Source of the DNA: Sedimenticola thiotaurini
Lineage (GTDB): Bacteria; Pseudomonadota; Gammaproteobacteria; Chromatiales; Chromatiaceae
DNA: 64,000 nucleotides
Direction of reading: 5' to 3'
Assembly (NCBI RefSeq): GCF_001007875.1
Contig: NZ_CP011412.1
Location: forward strand, 434,001 to 498,000
Position 1 is the first letter of the stretch. Each line of letters opens with the position of its first letter. The notes under the pieces were generated by a model, which worked only from the letters and a program-made list of their open reading frames with translations, had not been told where the DNA came from and did no database searches. Positions 10,707-25,462 of the stretch are shown here, piece after piece. The position numbers and the translations under genes were made by a program.

Positions 10707-11765
10707 GTGAACAGCGAAGTGTTTCGCCTCGCCGATTTGGCGGCGCGTGTCGGGGCCGAACTGCTGGGCGATGGCGAGGTGCGGATCACCCATGCCGACA
10801 CCATTCAGGATGCCACTGAAGGTGCGATCTGCTTTCTCGCCAACAGCAAATATCGCCACTATCTGCCCACCACCGGGGCGTCGGCGGTTATCCTGCGTCG
10901 GGAAGATGCCGCCCAGGCCCAGGTTGCGGGACTGATTTCAGACAATCCCTATCTCACCTATGCCCGGGTGGCTTCTCTGCTCTACCCGGTGGCCGATATG
11001 GCCGGTGGCGTGCATGCGTCTGCTGTAGTTGACCCGGATGCCCGGATCGACCCAAGTGCCTGGGTTGGTCCCTGCGCCGTGATTGGTAAAAATGTCGAGC
11101 TGCAGGCTGGCGTGCGGGTCGGTCCCGGCTGTGTGGTGGAGGATGCCAGTGTCATTGGGGAAAACAGCCGGCTGGTGGCCAATGTCACCATCTGCTCCGG
11201 TACGGTGATCGGCAAACGGGTGCTGATACATCCGGGCGCGGTTATCGGCAGTGACGGGTTCGGTAATGCCAACGACCGCGGCGCCTGGGTAAAAGTGCCC
11301 CAGATCGGTATTGTCCGGGTGGGTGATGATGTGGAGATCGGTGCCAACACCACTGTTGACCGTGGCGCTTTGCGGGATACGGTGATCGGGGAGGGGGTCC
11401 GGCTGGATAACCAGATCCAGATCGCCCATAACGTGCAGATCGGAGCGCACACCGCCATTGCCGGATGTGCCGGGATAGCCGGTTCCACCTCGATCGGCAA
11501 ATACTGCACCCTGGGTGGTGGCGTGGGTATTTCCGGTCATCTGGAAATTGGTGACAATGTGCACTTTTCCGGCCAATCGCTGGTTACCCGCTCCTTCAAG
11601 GAACCCGGGTACTACAGCGGTAACCTGCCAGCTGTCCCGAATAGTGACTGGCGCAAAACCATCGCCCGGATCCGGCGCCTGGAAAGTGTCATGCAACGTC
11701 TGAGCGCGCTGGAAAAGCAGGTTATGAACCAAAATACCGATAATGATGCTGCTGAGCAGGACTGA
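10707..11765 (+). CDS. lpxD: UDP-3-O-(3-hydroxyacyl)glucosamine N-acyltransferase
   Basis: Third step of lipid A synthesis, transferring a 3-hydroxyacyl chain from ACP to the amino group of UDP-3-O-acyl-glucosamine. It starts with GTG, 9 bases after skp. The N-terminal uridine-binding domain covers about 1-100, then a left-handed beta-helix with many hexapeptide repeats carries the catalytic His region (QIAHNVQIGAHTAIAG). A C-terminal helix, typical of LpxD, ends the protein. The length of 352 residues is normal. Confidence 0.97.
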   Translation: MNSEVFRLADLAARVGAELLGDGEVRITHADTIQDATEGAICFLANSKYRHYLPTTGASAVILRREDAAQAQVAGLISDNPYLTYARVASLLYPVADMAGGVHASAVVDPDARIDPSAWVGPCAVIGKNVELQAGVRVGPGCVVEDASVIGENSRLVANVTICSGTVIGKRVLIHPGAVIGSDGFGNANDRGAWVKVPQIGIVRVGDDVEIGANTTVDRGALRDTVIGEGVRLDNQIQIAHNVQIGAHTAIAGCAGIAGSTSIGKYCTLGGGVGISGHLEIGDNVHFSGQSLVTRSFKEPGYYSGNLPAVPNSDWRKTIARIRRLESVMQRLSALEKQVMNQNTDNDAAEQD

Positions 11766-11843
11766 CCCTCTGCGTGTGCGGCTTATTTAATAACTTTTAA
11801 TCTTGATCGCTGCTTTACTGGGGCAGCGGCAGGGGGAGTCATT

Positions 11844-12293
11844 TTGACTACAATGGATATCAATAAGGTGCTGTCACTGCTGCCGCATCGCTACCCGTTT
11901 CTCCTGATCGACCGCGTACTCGAATTCGAGAAGGATAGCCGATTGCTGGCGCTGAAAAATGTCACCTATAACGAGCCGTTTTTTAACGGCCATTTCCCCA
12001 TCAGGCCGGTGATGCCCGGTGTACTGATTGTGGAGGCGATGGCGCAGGCCACGGGTTTGCTGGCCATGGAGTCGAACCCGGATACGGTGAATGACTCCAC
12101 GGTCTATCTGTTCGTGGGCATTGACAAGGCGCGTTTCAGACGGCCGGTGGAGCCGGGGGATCAACTCCTGCTGGAAGTGAACCAGGAGTCGATCAAACGC
12201 GGTATTGGTAAATTTTCATGTAGCGCTAAAGTCGATGGACAGATAGCCGCTACTGCTGAAATCATGTGTACTGCCAGGGATTTTGCTCCTTGA
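11844..12293 (+). CDS. fabZ: 3-hydroxyacyl-ACP dehydratase FabZ
   Basis: Hot-dog-fold dehydratase of fatty-acid elongation, acting on 3-hydroxyacyl-ACP. It has [14 protein letters not shown], the active-site [20 protein letters not shown] (His and Glu), and 149 residues. The start is taken as TTG 11844 because GGGGAG lies about seven bases upstream. The ATG at 11853 is the alternative. FabZ competes with LpxA/LpxD for the same acyl-ACP pool, and its gene sits between lpxD and lpxA. Its stop overlaps the lpxA start. Confidence 0.96.
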   Translation: MTTMDINKVLSLLPHRYPFLLIDRVLEFEKDSRLLALKNVTYNEPFFNGHFPIRPVMPGVLIVEAMAQATGLLAMESNPDTVNDSTVYLFVGIDKARFRRPVEPGDQLLLEVNQESIKRGIGKFSCSAKVDGQIAATAEIMCTARDFAP

Positions 12294-13060
12294 TTGATCC
12301 AAAAGCGCTCATTGATCCTGCTGCTGAACTGGATGAAGGGGTTTCGGTCGGACCCTTCTCCGTGGTTGGCGCCGGTGTCCGGATTGGCCGGGGAACCCGT
12401 ATCGGTCCCCATGCCGTCATCAAGGGCCCGACCACCATTGGGCAGGATAACCAGATTTTTCAGTTTGCTTCGGTGGGTGAAGATCCGCAGGATAAAAAAT
12501 ATGCGGGTGAAGAGACGCGCCTGGAGATTGGCGATCGCAACGTGATCCGTGAATTCACCACCATCAATCGGGGTACTGCCCAGGACGCGGTGGCCACCCG
12601 GATCGGTAATGACAATCTGTTGATGGCCTATACCCATGTGGCCCACGACTGCCAACTGGGGGACCATATCATCATGGCCAACGCCGCCTCTCTGGGGGGG
12701 CATGTGGTTATTGGTGACTGGGCCATACTGGGCGGATTTACCATGGCCCATCAGTTTTCCCATATCGGTGCGCACAGCTTCTGTGCCATGGGTTCGGTGA
12801 TCAACAAGGATATCCCGCCCTACATTACAGTAAGTGGACATCCGGCCAGAACCTGCGGTATCAACTCGGAAGGACTGCGCCGCCGGAGTTTCAGCAGCGA
12901 GACGATTCAGCAGATCAAACGGGGCTATAAGATCATTTACAAGCAGCAGCATACTATCGAAGAAGCGCTGGTGGCCCTGCGGGAGCTTGCACAGGAGTGT
13001 ACGGAGATCGGGCTCTATATCGATTTTCTGGAGCGGAGCGAGCGGGGCATTGCCCGCTGA
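12290..13060 (+). CDS. lpxA: UDP-N-acetylglucosamine acyltransferase
   Basis: First step of lipid A synthesis: transfer of a 3-hydroxyacyl chain from ACP to the 3-OH of UDP-GlcNAc. The family N-terminus ([18 protein letters not shown]) points to TTG 12290 as the start, overlapping the fabZ stop as TTGA. A longer frame from 12266 is unlikely. It is a left-handed beta-helix with hexapeptide repeats. The catalytic His lies in [13 protein letters not shown], and the C-terminal helical region has [13 protein letters not shown]. The product of 256 residues is close to the E. coli length (262). Confidence 0.96.
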   Translation: MIDPKALIDPAAELDEGVSVGPFSVVGAGVRIGRGTRIGPHAVIKGPTTIGQDNQIFQFASVGEDPQDKKYAGEETRLEIGDRNVIREFTTINRGTAQDAVATRIGNDNLLMAYTHVAHDCQLGDHIIMANAASLGGHVVIGDWAILGGFTMAHQFSHIGAHSFCAMGSVINKDIPPYITVSGHPARTCGINSEGLRRRSFSSETIQQIKRGYKIIYKQQHTIEEALVALRELAQECTEIGLYIDFLERSERGIAR

Positions 13061-13166
13061 CCCGAATAGTCCCGTATTGATGCTGGGCCCCTACGCTCCA
13101 GCCCGGCTTGGCCCTATCTGATACTTAAACCCCCGACCTTCGAACCCATAACTGAATCAACTCATC

Positions 13167-14324
13167 ATGCTGAAAGTTGGAATCGTTGCCAATGAGCCCT
13201 CAGGCGACCTGCTGGGTGCCGGAGTAATCCGGGAGATCAGGCAGCGCTATCCGGATGCCCAGTTTGTGGGGGTGGGCGGGCCGCTCATGATCGCGCAGGG
13301 CTGTCAAAGCCTGTTCTCCATGGAGCGGCTGTCGGTGATGGGGCTGATAGAGGTGTTGAAACATCTCCCCGAGCTGCTGTCCCTGCGTAAACAGTTGATT
13401 AACCATTTTCGCCAGGATCCGCCGGATGTGTTTATCGGTATTGATGCACCGGATTTTAACCTGGGTCTGGAAACCGCACTGAAAAAAGCCGGGATTCCCA
13501 CTGTCCACTACGTCAGTCCCACGGTCTGGGCCTGGCGTCCGGGGCGGGTCAAGAAGATCCGCGCCGCAGTGGACCTGATGCTGAGTATTTTTCCATTTGA
13601 AACCGATTTTCTTGAACAGCATCAGGTGCCGGTTCAATACGTGGGCCATCCCCTGGCGGACGAGATTCCGCTGGAGAACGATCGTTCCGCGGCCCGGGAG
13701 CAGTTGGGGGTGAGCGATAAACCCCACGTGGTCGCCATGCTTCCGGGCAGTCGAATGGGGGAGGTCCAGGCGCTGGCGGCCACTTTTATTCAGGCCGCTT
13801 CTCAGCTGACAGAGCGTTATCCCGACATCCATTTCCTGGTGCCGTTGATTAATCAGCGTACCCGGGAGGCGTTCGAGGTGATCCTCCATCGCGAGGCGCC
13901 GGACCTGCCGGTTACCCTGATTGACGGGCAGGCCAGGGACGTGATGACCGCCGCCGATGTGGTGCTGACCGCCTCCGGTACCGCCACTTTGGAGGCTCTG
14001 CTGCTGGGGCGGGCCATGGTGGTGGCCTATCGGCTCAATGGGCTGACCTACTGGATTGTTAACCGCTTCAACCTGGTCAGGATACCCTACGTGGCGATGG
14101 CCAACCTGTTGGCCGGGGAGGCGTTGGCGCCGGAGTTTATCCAGCATGCGGCCACACCCGGCGCGTTGGCGGATGCCCTGAGTGAGTTGATCGAATCACC
14201 CGCACGGATCAAACAGATTCAGCAGCGTTATCAGCAGCTGCACCGGCAACTGCAACAGGACTCCAGTCGCAAGGCGGCAGAGGCGGTATTGTCCCTGATT
14301 AACCGGGACCGGGAGCATTTATGA
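13167..14324 (+). CDS. lpxB: Lipid A disaccharide synthase
   Basis: GT19 glycosyltransferase that joins UDP-diacylglucosamine and lipid X on the inner face of the inner membrane. It has the N-terminal [14 protein letters not shown], the [15 protein letters not shown] block and the C-terminal [20 protein letters not shown] nucleotide-sugar binding region. The length of 385 residues is normal. It starts about 100 bases after lpxA and overlaps rnhB by four bases (ATGA). Confidence 0.97.
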   Translation: MLKVGIVANEPSGDLLGAGVIREIRQRYPDAQFVGVGGPLMIAQGCQSLFSMERLSVMGLIEVLKHLPELLSLRKQLINHFRQDPPDVFIGIDAPDFNLGLETALKKAGIPTVHYVSPTVWAWRPGRVKKIRAAVDLMLSIFPFETDFLEQHQVPVQYVGHPLADEIPLENDRSAAREQLGVSDKPHVVAMLPGSRMGEVQALAATFIQAASQLTERYPDIHFLVPLINQRTREAFEVILHREAPDLPVTLIDGQARDVMTAADVVLTASGTATLEALLLGRAMVVAYRLNGLTYWIVNRFNLVRIPYVAMANLLAGEALAPEFIQHAATPGALADALSELIESPARIKQIQQRYQQLHRQLQQDSSRKAAEAVLSLINRDREHL

Positions 14325-14899
14325 CGACCTTGATGCGTATCGCCGGCGTGGACGAGGTGGGTCGGGGTCCGCTGGCCGGCCCGGTGGTGGCGGCTGCCGT
14401 TATACTGGATCCGGATCACCCCATCGAGGGGCTGGCGGATTCCAAAAAACTGAGCGAGAAACGGCGCGAGGAATTGGCGCTGGTGATCCGGAAGCGGGCA
14501 CTCTGCTGGGCCCTGGGGCGGGCGGAAGTGGCGGAAATCGACCGGCTCAATATACTCCATGCCAGCCTGCTGGCCATGCGGCGGGCCGTTGAGGCCCTTG
14601 TTGTACCTCCCGATCACGCCCTGATCGACGGCAATCGCTGTCCCGAACTGCCCTGCAGTGCAGAAGCGATTGTGGGTGGCGATGCCAGTGAAGCGTCCAT
14701 CAGCGCTGCCTCGATCCTGGCCAAGGTGGCCCGGGATCAGGAGATGGTGCAGCTGGACCGGCAGTATCCCGGTTATGGTCTGGCCAGGCATAAGGGTTAT
14801 CCGACCAAGTTCCATGTGGCGGCGCTGCTGGAGCTTGGGGTCAGTCCGATCCATCGACGCTCGTTTGGCCCGGTCAGGAAGCTGTTGCAGGGTGACTAG
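14321..14899 (+). CDS. rnhB: Ribonuclease HII
   Basis: Cuts the RNA strand of RNA-DNA hybrids and single ribonucleotides in DNA. The active-site [14 protein letters not shown] carries Asp11 and Glu12. [10 protein letters not shown], an IDGNRCP Asp, and the final AGRPV-like [13 protein letters not shown] region complete the family. The length is 192 residues. Start ATG overlaps the lpxB stop. It is followed by about 200 non-coding bases before dnaE. Confidence 0.96.
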   Translation: MTTLMRIAGVDEVGRGPLAGPVVAAAVILDPDHPIEGLADSKKLSEKRREELALVIRKRALCWALGRAEVAEIDRLNILHASLLAMRRAVEALVVPPDHALIDGNRCPELPCSAEAIVGGDASEASISAASILAKVARDQEMVQLDRQYPGYGLARHKGYPTKFHVAALLELGVSPIHRRSFGPVRKLLQGD

Positions 14900-15105
14900 G
14901 GGCGCAGAGCCAGCGGTGTGAGGGGAAGGCCGGCATACCAGGGCCGTTATTACTGGTGGGACCGACCTGCCCGGGACAAACATGATTCCGATCTGAAAAA
15001 ACCATCACCCAGTGGGTTACAATACAACGCTATGATCATTAGCCAGCACAGCCAGTTTTCACGGCCGAAGGCCGCCCGTCCGGGTGTGTCACTGGGAATT
15101 GCCGC

Positions 15106-18672
<3,567 letters not shown>

Positions 18673-18792
18673 CCAGTTTCCTGCAGGTGTTGGCGCCCAT
18701 CCAGTGGACCTGTCACCTGTTGGTCGGAAGCCGCTACCGTCAGATGGCTCCCTGACCTGTTCTATCCAAACTTAATCCGGTATATTTCGCAA

Positions 18793-19749
18793 ATGGACAT
18801 GAATTTTCTTGAATTTGAACAACCCATTGCCGAACTCGAGGCGAAGATCGAAGAGTTGCGTCTGGTCGGCAATGATAACGAGATCAATATCCAGGACGAG
18901 ATTACCCGTCTGGAGAACAAGAGCAAGTCGCTGACCGAGTCGCTCTATCAGAACCTGAAGCCGTGGCAGATTGCCCAGGTAGCGCGCCATCCTCTGCGCC
19001 CCTATCTGCTCAACTATATCGAATACATATTTGATGACTTCCACGAGATGCATGGTGACCGGGCCTTCGCCGACGATCATGCCATCGTCGGGGGGGTGGC
19101 CCGTATCGACGGCCGGCCGGTAATGATTATTGGTCACCAGAAGGGGCGGGATACCAAGGAGAAGCTGTTCCGAAACTTTGGCATGCCGCGTCCCGAGGGC
19201 TACCGCAAGGCGCTGCGCCTGATGGAGACTGCAGAACGTTTCAAACTGCCGGTTCTCACCTTTATCGATACCCCCGGGGCCTATCCGGGCATCGGCGCGG
19301 AAGAGCGCGGTCAGAGTGAAGCGATTGCGAAAAACCTGCTGGTGATGTCCGGGCTGAAAACCCCTATAGTCTGCACCGTGATGGGAGAAGGGGGGTCCGG
19401 TGGCGCGCTGGCCATCGGCGTGGGTGATCGACTGATGATGCTGGAGTACAGCACCTATTCGGTGATCTCGCCGGAAGGGTGTGCCTCGATTCTCTGGAAG
19501 AGTGCCGACAAGGCGCCCCTGGCAGCCGAGGCGATGGCCATCACCTCGGATCGTCTGAAAGAGCTGGGCCTGATCGATGCCATTATTCCGGAGCCACCCG
19601 GTGGTGCGCACCGGGACCCGCAAGCCGCCGCCAGTAACATCAAGGCCGTACTCCTTGAGTCGTTGCAGGAGCTTGATGAGAAACCGATGGAACAGTTGCT
19701 GGAAGAGCGTTATCAGCGCCTGATGGGATACGGGGCCTTCCAGAGCTGA
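18793..19749 (+). CDS. accA: Acetyl-CoA carboxylase carboxyltransferase alpha subunit
   Basis: With AccD it moves the carboxyl group from biotin to acetyl-CoA, giving malonyl-CoA for fatty-acid synthesis. It has 318 residues, with the N-terminal [18 protein letters not shown] helix and [11 protein letters not shown]. The crotonase-like core contains [20 protein letters not shown] and [15 protein letters not shown], whose Gly-Gly backbone amides form the oxyanion hole. It supplies malonyl units that also feed the ACP/ketosynthase pair at 39715-41168. Confidence 0.97.
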   Translation: MDMNFLEFEQPIAELEAKIEELRLVGNDNEINIQDEITRLENKSKSLTESLYQNLKPWQIAQVARHPLRPYLLNYIEYIFDDFHEMHGDRAFADDHAIVGGVARIDGRPVMIIGHQKGRDTKEKLFRNFGMPRPEGYRKALRLMETAERFKLPVLTFIDTPGAYPGIGAEERGQSEAIAKNLLVMSGLKTPIVCTVMGEGGSGGALAIGVGDRLMMLEYSTYSVISPEGCASILWKSADKAPLAAEAMAITSDRLKELGLIDAIIPEPPGGAHRDPQAAASNIKAVLLESLQELDEKPMEQLLEERYQRLMGYGAFQS

Positions 19750-19938
19750 TCCGGCCTTGCCGGCTGAATGGGGTAGCGGCATTCTGCGGGCATGATTCCT
19801 GACCACCGGACAACCACAGCAGGTTGTCCCAGGGGCTGTCCCGACTACAGATGCGGGGCAGCGCAGTACCCCAGTCAGCGGAAACTGCCAATTCGTCATT
19901 GAAGCTGTTCTCACGGCTGCTTCGGAGCTTATCCAGTC

Positions 19939-21300
19939 ATGTCGTTCAGCCCCGATCATCTGCTCAATAGCCTGCGCAACCTCTCCACACCCAGCGGATA
20001 CCTGGTCGGTTTCAGCGGCGGCATGGACTCCCATGTCCTGCTGCACGCTCTTGCCCAGCTGGGTGATCGCCTGTCGGCTCCGCTCCGGGCGATCCATATC
20101 GATCACGGCCTGCAGGCCAGCTCAAGTGACTGGCACCGGCACTGCGAGGCGGTCTGCCGGGATCTGGATATTCCACTGGTAAGCTTCTCCCTGGAGTTAA
20201 AGCCAATCAAGGGTGAGAGCCTGGAGAACGTTGCACGGCAGGCCCGTTATGGCGTGCTGGCGGAACAGATCCACCGCGATGAAATGTTGCTCACCGCCCA
20301 CCATCAGGATGACCAGGCGGAGACCCTGTTGTTGCAACTGTTACGCGGAGCCGGTTTGAGCGGTCTGGCGGCCATGCCGATGCTGAGCCCATTCGATAAA
20401 GGCATGCATGCCAGGCCGTTACTGGATGTCAGCCGCGATGAGTTACTTCAATATGCCACCCGGAACCACTTGCAGTGGATCGAGGATGGCAGTAATCAGG
20501 ATACGGAATTTGATCGGAATTACCTGAGGCATAAAGTGATTCCACTGCTCAAGTCGCGCTGGCCGGCGACTACCCGGACCCTGTCCCGCAGCGCCCGCCA
20601 CTGTGCCGAGGCGGATCAGCTGATTGCCGGCTTGCTGAGCGAGCAACTCAACCAGATCCGGGGTCAGCAGGATGGATCGCTATCCATATCGGCACTGAAT
20701 GCGCTGCCAACCGATCAACAGGGGGCCCTGTTGCGGCTCTGGATCGGACAGGCCGGCTTCACTCTTCCGTCAGCCGCCGTTCTGAAACGGATCATCAGTG
20801 AGGTGTTAGGTGCACGCCCGGACCGGAATCCCCTGGTTACCTGGTCCGGGGCAGAAGTCAGACGTTACCGGGATGCCCTTTACCTGATGTCGCCGCTGCC
20901 GGCGTTTGATTCAGTGCCATCCCTGGTCTGGCGTGGCGAATCGGAACTGATGCTGCCGGCAGGTCTGGGCCGGTTGCAATTCCACACCGGCGAGGAGGGG
21001 GGAACCGGTTTGGCGGCCTCCGGGGTCTGCCGTATCACTTTTCGTCGGGGCGGTGAGATCTGCCGTCCCCTGGGCCGGGGCCAGAGTAAGCGGCTGAAAC
21101 AGCTGCTGCAGGGGGCCGGGGTGTTCCCCTGGATGCGGGATCGGATACCGTTACTGGAAATCGATGGTGAGATTGCCGAGGTCATCGGGGTGTGCCGTTG
21201 TGAGCCGGTGCTGCGGGATAGTCTGTTGCGGCGACTGAACATAACATGGGATTGTCCGCAGCCCTGGATGGGCGCCACAACAGTTAATAAACCGGTTTAA
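19939..21300 (+). CDS. tilS: tRNA(Ile)-lysidine synthetase
   Basis: Modifies C34 of the CAU-anticodon tRNA-Ile to lysidine so that it reads AUA and is charged with Ile. The N-type ATP pyrophosphatase loop SGGMDS lies at 26-31, followed by HIDHGLQ and the HHQDDQAETLLLQLLRG block. The C-terminal TilS domain covers the last third. The length is 453 residues. Its stop lies in a palindromic AAACCGGTTT, and the next gene is convergent. Confidence 0.95.
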   Translation: MSFSPDHLLNSLRNLSTPSGYLVGFSGGMDSHVLLHALAQLGDRLSAPLRAIHIDHGLQASSSDWHRHCEAVCRDLDIPLVSFSLELKPIKGESLENVARQARYGVLAEQIHRDEMLLTAHHQDDQAETLLLQLLRGAGLSGLAAMPMLSPFDKGMHARPLLDVSRDELLQYATRNHLQWIEDGSNQDTEFDRNYLRHKVIPLLKSRWPATTRTLSRSARHCAEADQLIAGLLSEQLNQIRGQQDGSLSISALNALPTDQQGALLRLWIGQAGFTLPSAAVLKRIISEVLGARPDRNPLVTWSGAEVRRYRDALYLMSPLPAFDSVPSLVWRGESELMLPAGLGRLQFHTGEEGGTGLAASGVCRITFRRGGEICRPLGRGQSKRLKQLLQGAGVFPWMRDRIPLLEIDGEIAEVIGVCRCEPVLRDSLLRRLNITWDCPQPWMGATTVNKPV

Positions 21301-21457
21301 ATAGTCGACAAAAAGTCAGTTGTCAAAGCAGGTTACGCTAATTTCCTACCGGCCAGTCGAGGTGATGAGCTGCAGCTGGTGGGTTCGTGGCCAAGTCCAC
21401 AGGAGCGATCGAGCAGGGCGAGCCGGCGCAACACTGTCCGGTTGTACGAAGCTGCTG

Positions 21458-22504
21458 TCAGCTGCGAATGGCGGAGAGACCACCCTCCAGCACGTAGACA
21501 TCAAACCCCTGCTGACTCAACAGAAATGCGCAGGTTGCGCTGCGCTGCCCGGAGTCGCAATAGACAATATATTGTTTGCTCTTGTCCAGTTCGGGAATCG
21601 CACCCCGCAGCTGGTTCTGGGGGATGTTGATACTGCCCCGCAATCCGTTATGCTCAAACTCCCGCCGGAATCGCACATCGATACGAACAGCCCCTTCGGC
21701 CGCCATCTTGACCAGGGTCGGGTAGTCGATCCATTGCAGCAGCGGGGCTTCCAGCAGCTGTAAAAAATCCTGCTTGGCAAGACGCATCAGCTTTCCGTTG
21801 GTCAGCATGGTGACATTGGCATTACGCACGGAATCACTGATCAGTGCCTCTTCCCCAAAACTGCTGCAGGGACCCAGTTCGGCCAGTACCACTTCACCGG
21901 TATCCGAGGGCAGGGTGACCTGGCAGCGACCCTGCTTGATGACGTAGTAGTAGTCACCCGGTTCACCGCTCTGCACAATCAGGTCTCCGGCCCGGGCCTG
22001 GATCTCTTCCATATGGGAGAACAGGTTCTGGATATTTGCTGCCGGCAGGCGCATGAAAGCGGTGGTCTGCATCATCGACATCATCCATTCGCTCTCTTCC
22101 GCATTGGGACCGGCGTCGGTATCGCTGCTGTTGTCGGCGGCAAACTCCGGCGAAAAGTGACCCCAGGCCAGCAAACGTTCCAGCAGTGCGGAGTCGAAGC
22201 GGACGATAGTGGCCGCCTGCGATACCACTACGCCACGGTAGTGCCGGGGTTTGCGGCTGGCCAATGCGTGCAGGCCCCGGTCCGAACCGGCCGAGACCAG
22301 AATCTCCTCCCCCTCGGCGGAGGTGAGGCAGACCTCGCCGGACATGAGAAAGATATTGTCCGGGTCAGTGTCCCCGATATTGAAAATCTGCTCGCCGTTC
22401 AGGTAGCGTTCCACCCTGGCGTGATCGGCCAGATAGAGGAGATTGTCCTCGTAGAGGGCATTAATCGGTATCAGCGTTCGGAATTTATTCAGATCCAGAT
22501 CCAT
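21458..22504 (-). CDS. Tandem cyclic-nucleotide-binding domain protein with C-terminal rhodanese
   Basis: A 348-residue soluble protein in three parts. The first is a cNMP-like beta barrel (about 30-115) lacking a full phosphate cassette. The second is a cNMP domain (about 155-255) with a canonical cassette, FGEEALISDSVRNANV, including FGE 217-219 and Arg227. The third is a rhodanese domain (about 260-348) with the active-site loop CDSGQRSA, nucleophile Cys316. No DNA-binding domain is seen, so it is not a CRP-type regulator. A cyclic-nucleotide-gated sulfurtransferase or persulfide sensor is inference. It is transcribed divergently from prfB and converges on tilS. Confidence 0.85.
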   Translation of the reverse strand: MDLDLNKFRTLIPINALYEDNLLYLADHARVERYLNGEQIFNIGDTDPDNIFLMSGEVCLTSAEGEEILVSAGSDRGLHALASRKPRHYRGVVVSQAATIVRFDSALLERLLAWGHFSPEFAADNSSDTDAGPNAEESEWMMSMMQTTAFMRLPAANIQNLFSHMEEIQARAGDLIVQSGEPGDYYYVIKQGRCQVTLPSDTGEVVLAELGPCSSFGEEALISDSVRNANVTMLTNGKLMRLAKQDFLQLLEAPLLQWIDYPTLVKMAAEGAVRIDVRFRREFEHNGLRGSINIPQNQLRGAIPELDKSKQYIVYCDSGQRSATCAFLLSQQGFDVYVLEGGLSAIRS

Positions 22505-22659
22505 ATGACATCCAGAATGGGTTCACCAGGATAGGGTTTACACTACGAGAATCGGCCCCCTTCGGCAAGGGGCATCGGTCAGGAGTGCGGAGTATCTACG
22601 GTTTCCGTGGATAGCCATTCTGGTGTAATATTCGGCCTCCGTTTCGTGCGAGGTAGACC

Positions 22660-23758
22660 ATGCAGGATCTGAATCCCATCACTAATAAAATCAGTGAATT
22701 ACGAGGGCGCTCCGAGTCCCTTAGGGGGTACCTTTGACTATGACAGCAAGCAGGAGCGTCTGACCGAGGTCCTGCGGGAACTTGAAGATCCCGATATTTG
22801 GGGGGATCCCGAGCACGCTCAGTCGCTCGGCAAGGAGCGCTCCGCCCTGGAGGCCATTGTGGTTACCCTGGATAGCCTCTCCAGTGGCCTGGACGATGCC
22901 AGTGACCTGCTGGAGATGGCTGTCGAAGAGGGCGATGATGAGGCCGTGGACTCGGTGGTGGCAGACCTGGAGACCTATGAGAAGCAGGTGGCGGAACTGG
23001 AGTTCCGGCGTATGTTCTCCGGTGAGATGGATGCCGCCAACGCCTTTCTGGATATCCAGGCCGGTTCCGGCGGAACCGAGGCGCAGGACTGGGCTGAAAT
23101 GCTGTTGCGCATGTATCTGCGCTGGGGTGAACACCGGGGATTCAAGACCGACCTGATGGAGGTGTCGCCGGGCGAAGTGGCGGGTATCAAGTCGGCCACC
23201 ATCCGTTTCGAGGGGGAGTTCGCTTTCGGCTGGCTGCGCACCGAGATCGGTGTCCACCGCCTGGTACGCAAATCACCGTTCGATTCCGGTAACCGGCGTC
23301 ACACCTCTTTCGCCGCGGTGTTTGTGGCCCCGGAGATCGACGATTCGATCGAGATCGATATCAATCCGGCGGACCTGCGTATCGACGTCTACCGCGCCAG
23401 CGGCGCCGGTGGTCAGCACGTCAACCGAACCGAGTCGGCTGTCCGGATCACCCATAACCCGACCGGTATTGTGGTGCAGTGCCAGAATGACCGTTCCCAG
23501 CATAAGAACAAAGATCAGGCGATGAAACAGCTCAAGGCGAAACTCTACGAGCTGGAGATCCAGAAACGCAGCGCCGATCAACAGGTGCTTGAGGAGAGTA
23601 AATCCGATATCGGTTGGGGTAGTCAGATCCGCTCCTACGTGCTGGATCAATCCCGTATCAAGGATCTGCGCACCGGAGTGGAGACCGGCAATACCCAGGC
23701 CGTTCTGGATGGCGGACTGGATATTTTCCTTGAGGCGAGCCTGAAGAGCGGGCTCTGA
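22660..23758 (+). CDS. prfB: Peptide chain release factor 2 (programmed +1 frameshift)
   Basis: Recognises UGA and UAA and triggers peptide release. The gene is in two frames. Codons 1-25 run from ATG 22660 to CTT, then an in-frame TGA at 22735-22737. After a +1 slip translation resumes at GAC 22736 and ends at 23758, giving 365 residues, the same as E. coli RF2. The tripeptide anticodon SPF is in [12 protein letters not shown], and the catalytic GGQ is in [17 protein letters not shown]. Low RF2 levels favour the frameshift, so the gene is autoregulated. lysS follows downstream, as in many proteobacteria. Confidence 0.97.
22723..22738 (+). promoter_or_regulatory. RF2 programmed frameshift site
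   Basis: The internal Shine-Dalgarno AGGGGG (22723-22728) lies just upstream of the slippery CTT and the UGA followed by C (22735-22738), matching the E. coli prfB signal almost base for base. The ribosome pauses at the slowly decoded UGA-C, and tRNA-Leu slips from CUU to UUU. Confidence 0.96.
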
Positions 23759-23942
23759 TTTTTAATCCATTTGGCCGGGACAAACAGCACTTCAGGCCGC
23801 AATTTGGCTTTGCCGATTCCTTTCCACTTGTGGGATCGTCCTCCGGTTTCGACCCGGTCGGCAGCATCATTGGTGATCGGCCTGTTTTTTATCAAGCGTT
23901 CGGCATGGGCCGGCGCAACGGAATAACCAACGAGTTTTAATC

Positions 23943-25439
23943 ATGAGTGAACAGATCCAGGACGAAAACAAGCTGATTGCCCAGCGCCGCGAAAAGCTGG
24001 CCCAGATTCGCCAGCGGGGCAACGCCTTTCCCAACGACTTTCGGCGTAACGTGGTGGCCGGCGAGTTGCACGCGGAGTATGGCGAGAAGAGTGCCGAAGA
24101 GCTTGAGGATCTGGCTGTACGGGTGCAGGTGGCCGGTCGCCTGATGAGCCGCCGGATCATGGGCAAAGCCAGTTTTGCTCACCTGCAGGACATGTCTGGG
24201 CGGATCCAGCTGTTTATCCAGCGCGACGCGCTGCCAGAGGGGTATTACAACAATATCTTCAAGAAAGAGTGGGATGTGGGGGACATCATCGGTGCGGAGG
24301 GGCAGCTCTTCAAGACCAAGACCGGTGAGCTCTCGGTGCGCTGTGATAAGTTGGCCCTGCTGACCAAGTCGCTACGGCCGTTGCCGGAAAAGTTCCACGG
24401 TCTGACCGATCAGGAGCAGCGCTATCGCCAACGCTATCTGGATCTGATCATGAGCGAGTCTTCCCGGGACACTTTCCGTATGCGCACCCGCATGATCCAG
24501 TATATCCGTGACTATCTGAACCGGAGGGATTTCATGGAGGTGGAGACCCCCATGATGCAGGCCATTCCCGGCGGTGCAACTGCCCGGCCGTTCGTCACCC
24601 ACCACAACGCCCTGGATATGGAACTGTTCCTGCGTATTGCCCCGGAGCTGTATCTGAAACGGCTGGTGGTGGGCGGTTTCGAGCGGGTCTACGAGATCAA
24701 CCGTAATTTCCGCAACGAAGGACTCTCCACCCGGCACAATCCGGAATTCACCATGCTTGAGTTCTACCAGGCCTATGCCGATTACAATGACCTGATGGAT
24801 CTCACCGAGGATATGTTGCGGGGTCTGGCGCGGGATATTCTGGGCGATACGGTGATCCAGTATCAGGGCGAGAGTTACGACTTTGGCCAGCCGTTCAGCC
24901 GTATGTCGGTGCGGGAGTCTATTCTCCACTTCAATCCGGATATCCGTCCCGAGCAGTTGGATGACCTGGAACAGGCGCGCGCCCTGGCTGACACCCTGGA
25001 TATTCCCCTGAAGCCTGGTTATGGTCTGGGCAAGGTGCAGATCGAGATCTTTGAGAAGACCGTGGAGCATCGCCTGATGAATCCCACCTTCATTACCGCC
25101 TATCCCACCGAAGTGTCACCGCTGGCACGGCGCAACGATGAGGACCCGTTTGTTACCGACCGTTTCGAGTTCTTTGTCGGTGGCCGTGAGATTGCCAACG
25201 GATTCTCCGAGTTGAATGATGCCGAGGATCAGGCGGAACGCTTCCGTATGCAGGTGGAGGAGAAAGAGGCGGGGGACGATGAGGCGATGCACTTCGACGC
25301 CGACTATGTGCGTGCCCTGGAGCACGGCCTGCCACCCACCGCCGGTGAAGGTATCGGTATCGATCGGTTGGTGATGCTGTTTACCGACTCCCCGTCAATC
25401 CGGGATGTACTGCTGTTCCCGCACATGCGGGCGGAATAA
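23943..25439 (+). CDS. lysS: Lysyl-tRNA synthetase (class II)
   Basis: Charges tRNA-Lys. It has an N-terminal OB-fold anticodon-binding domain (about 55-170) and a class II catalytic core. Motif 2 is [20 protein letters not shown], motif 3 is [11 protein letters not shown] near the C-terminus. The length of 498 residues is standard. It lies 184 bases after prfB and ends at a hairpin terminator shared with the convergent HDOD gene. Confidence 0.97.
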   Translation: MSEQIQDENKLIAQRREKLAQIRQRGNAFPNDFRRNVVAGELHAEYGEKSAEELEDLAVRVQVAGRLMSRRIMGKASFAHLQDMSGRIQLFIQRDALPEGYYNNIFKKEWDVGDIIGAEGQLFKTKTGELSVRCDKLALLTKSLRPLPEKFHGLTDQEQRYRQRYLDLIMSESSRDTFRMRTRMIQYIRDYLNRRDFMEVETPMMQAIPGGATARPFVTHHNALDMELFLRIAPELYLKRLVVGGFERVYEINRNFRNEGLSTRHNPEFTMLEFYQAYADYNDLMDLTEDMLRGLARDILGDTVIQYQGESYDFGQPFSRMSVRESILHFNPDIRPEQLDDLEQARALADTLDIPLKPGYGLGKVQIEIFEKTVEHRLMNPTFITAYPTEVSPLARRNDEDPFVTDRFEFFVGGREIANGFSELNDAEDQAERFRMQVEEKEAGDDEAMHFDADYVRALEHGLPPTAGEGIGIDRLVMLFTDSPSIRDVLLFPHMRAE

Positions 25440-25462
25440 GGGGGCAGCGGGTGGTGAATGGT

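Noticed and set aside
22694-23758. prfB as a single frame starting inside the leader region
   Set aside because: That reading starts in the wrong frame before the frameshift site and misses the true first 25 codons from ATG 22660.
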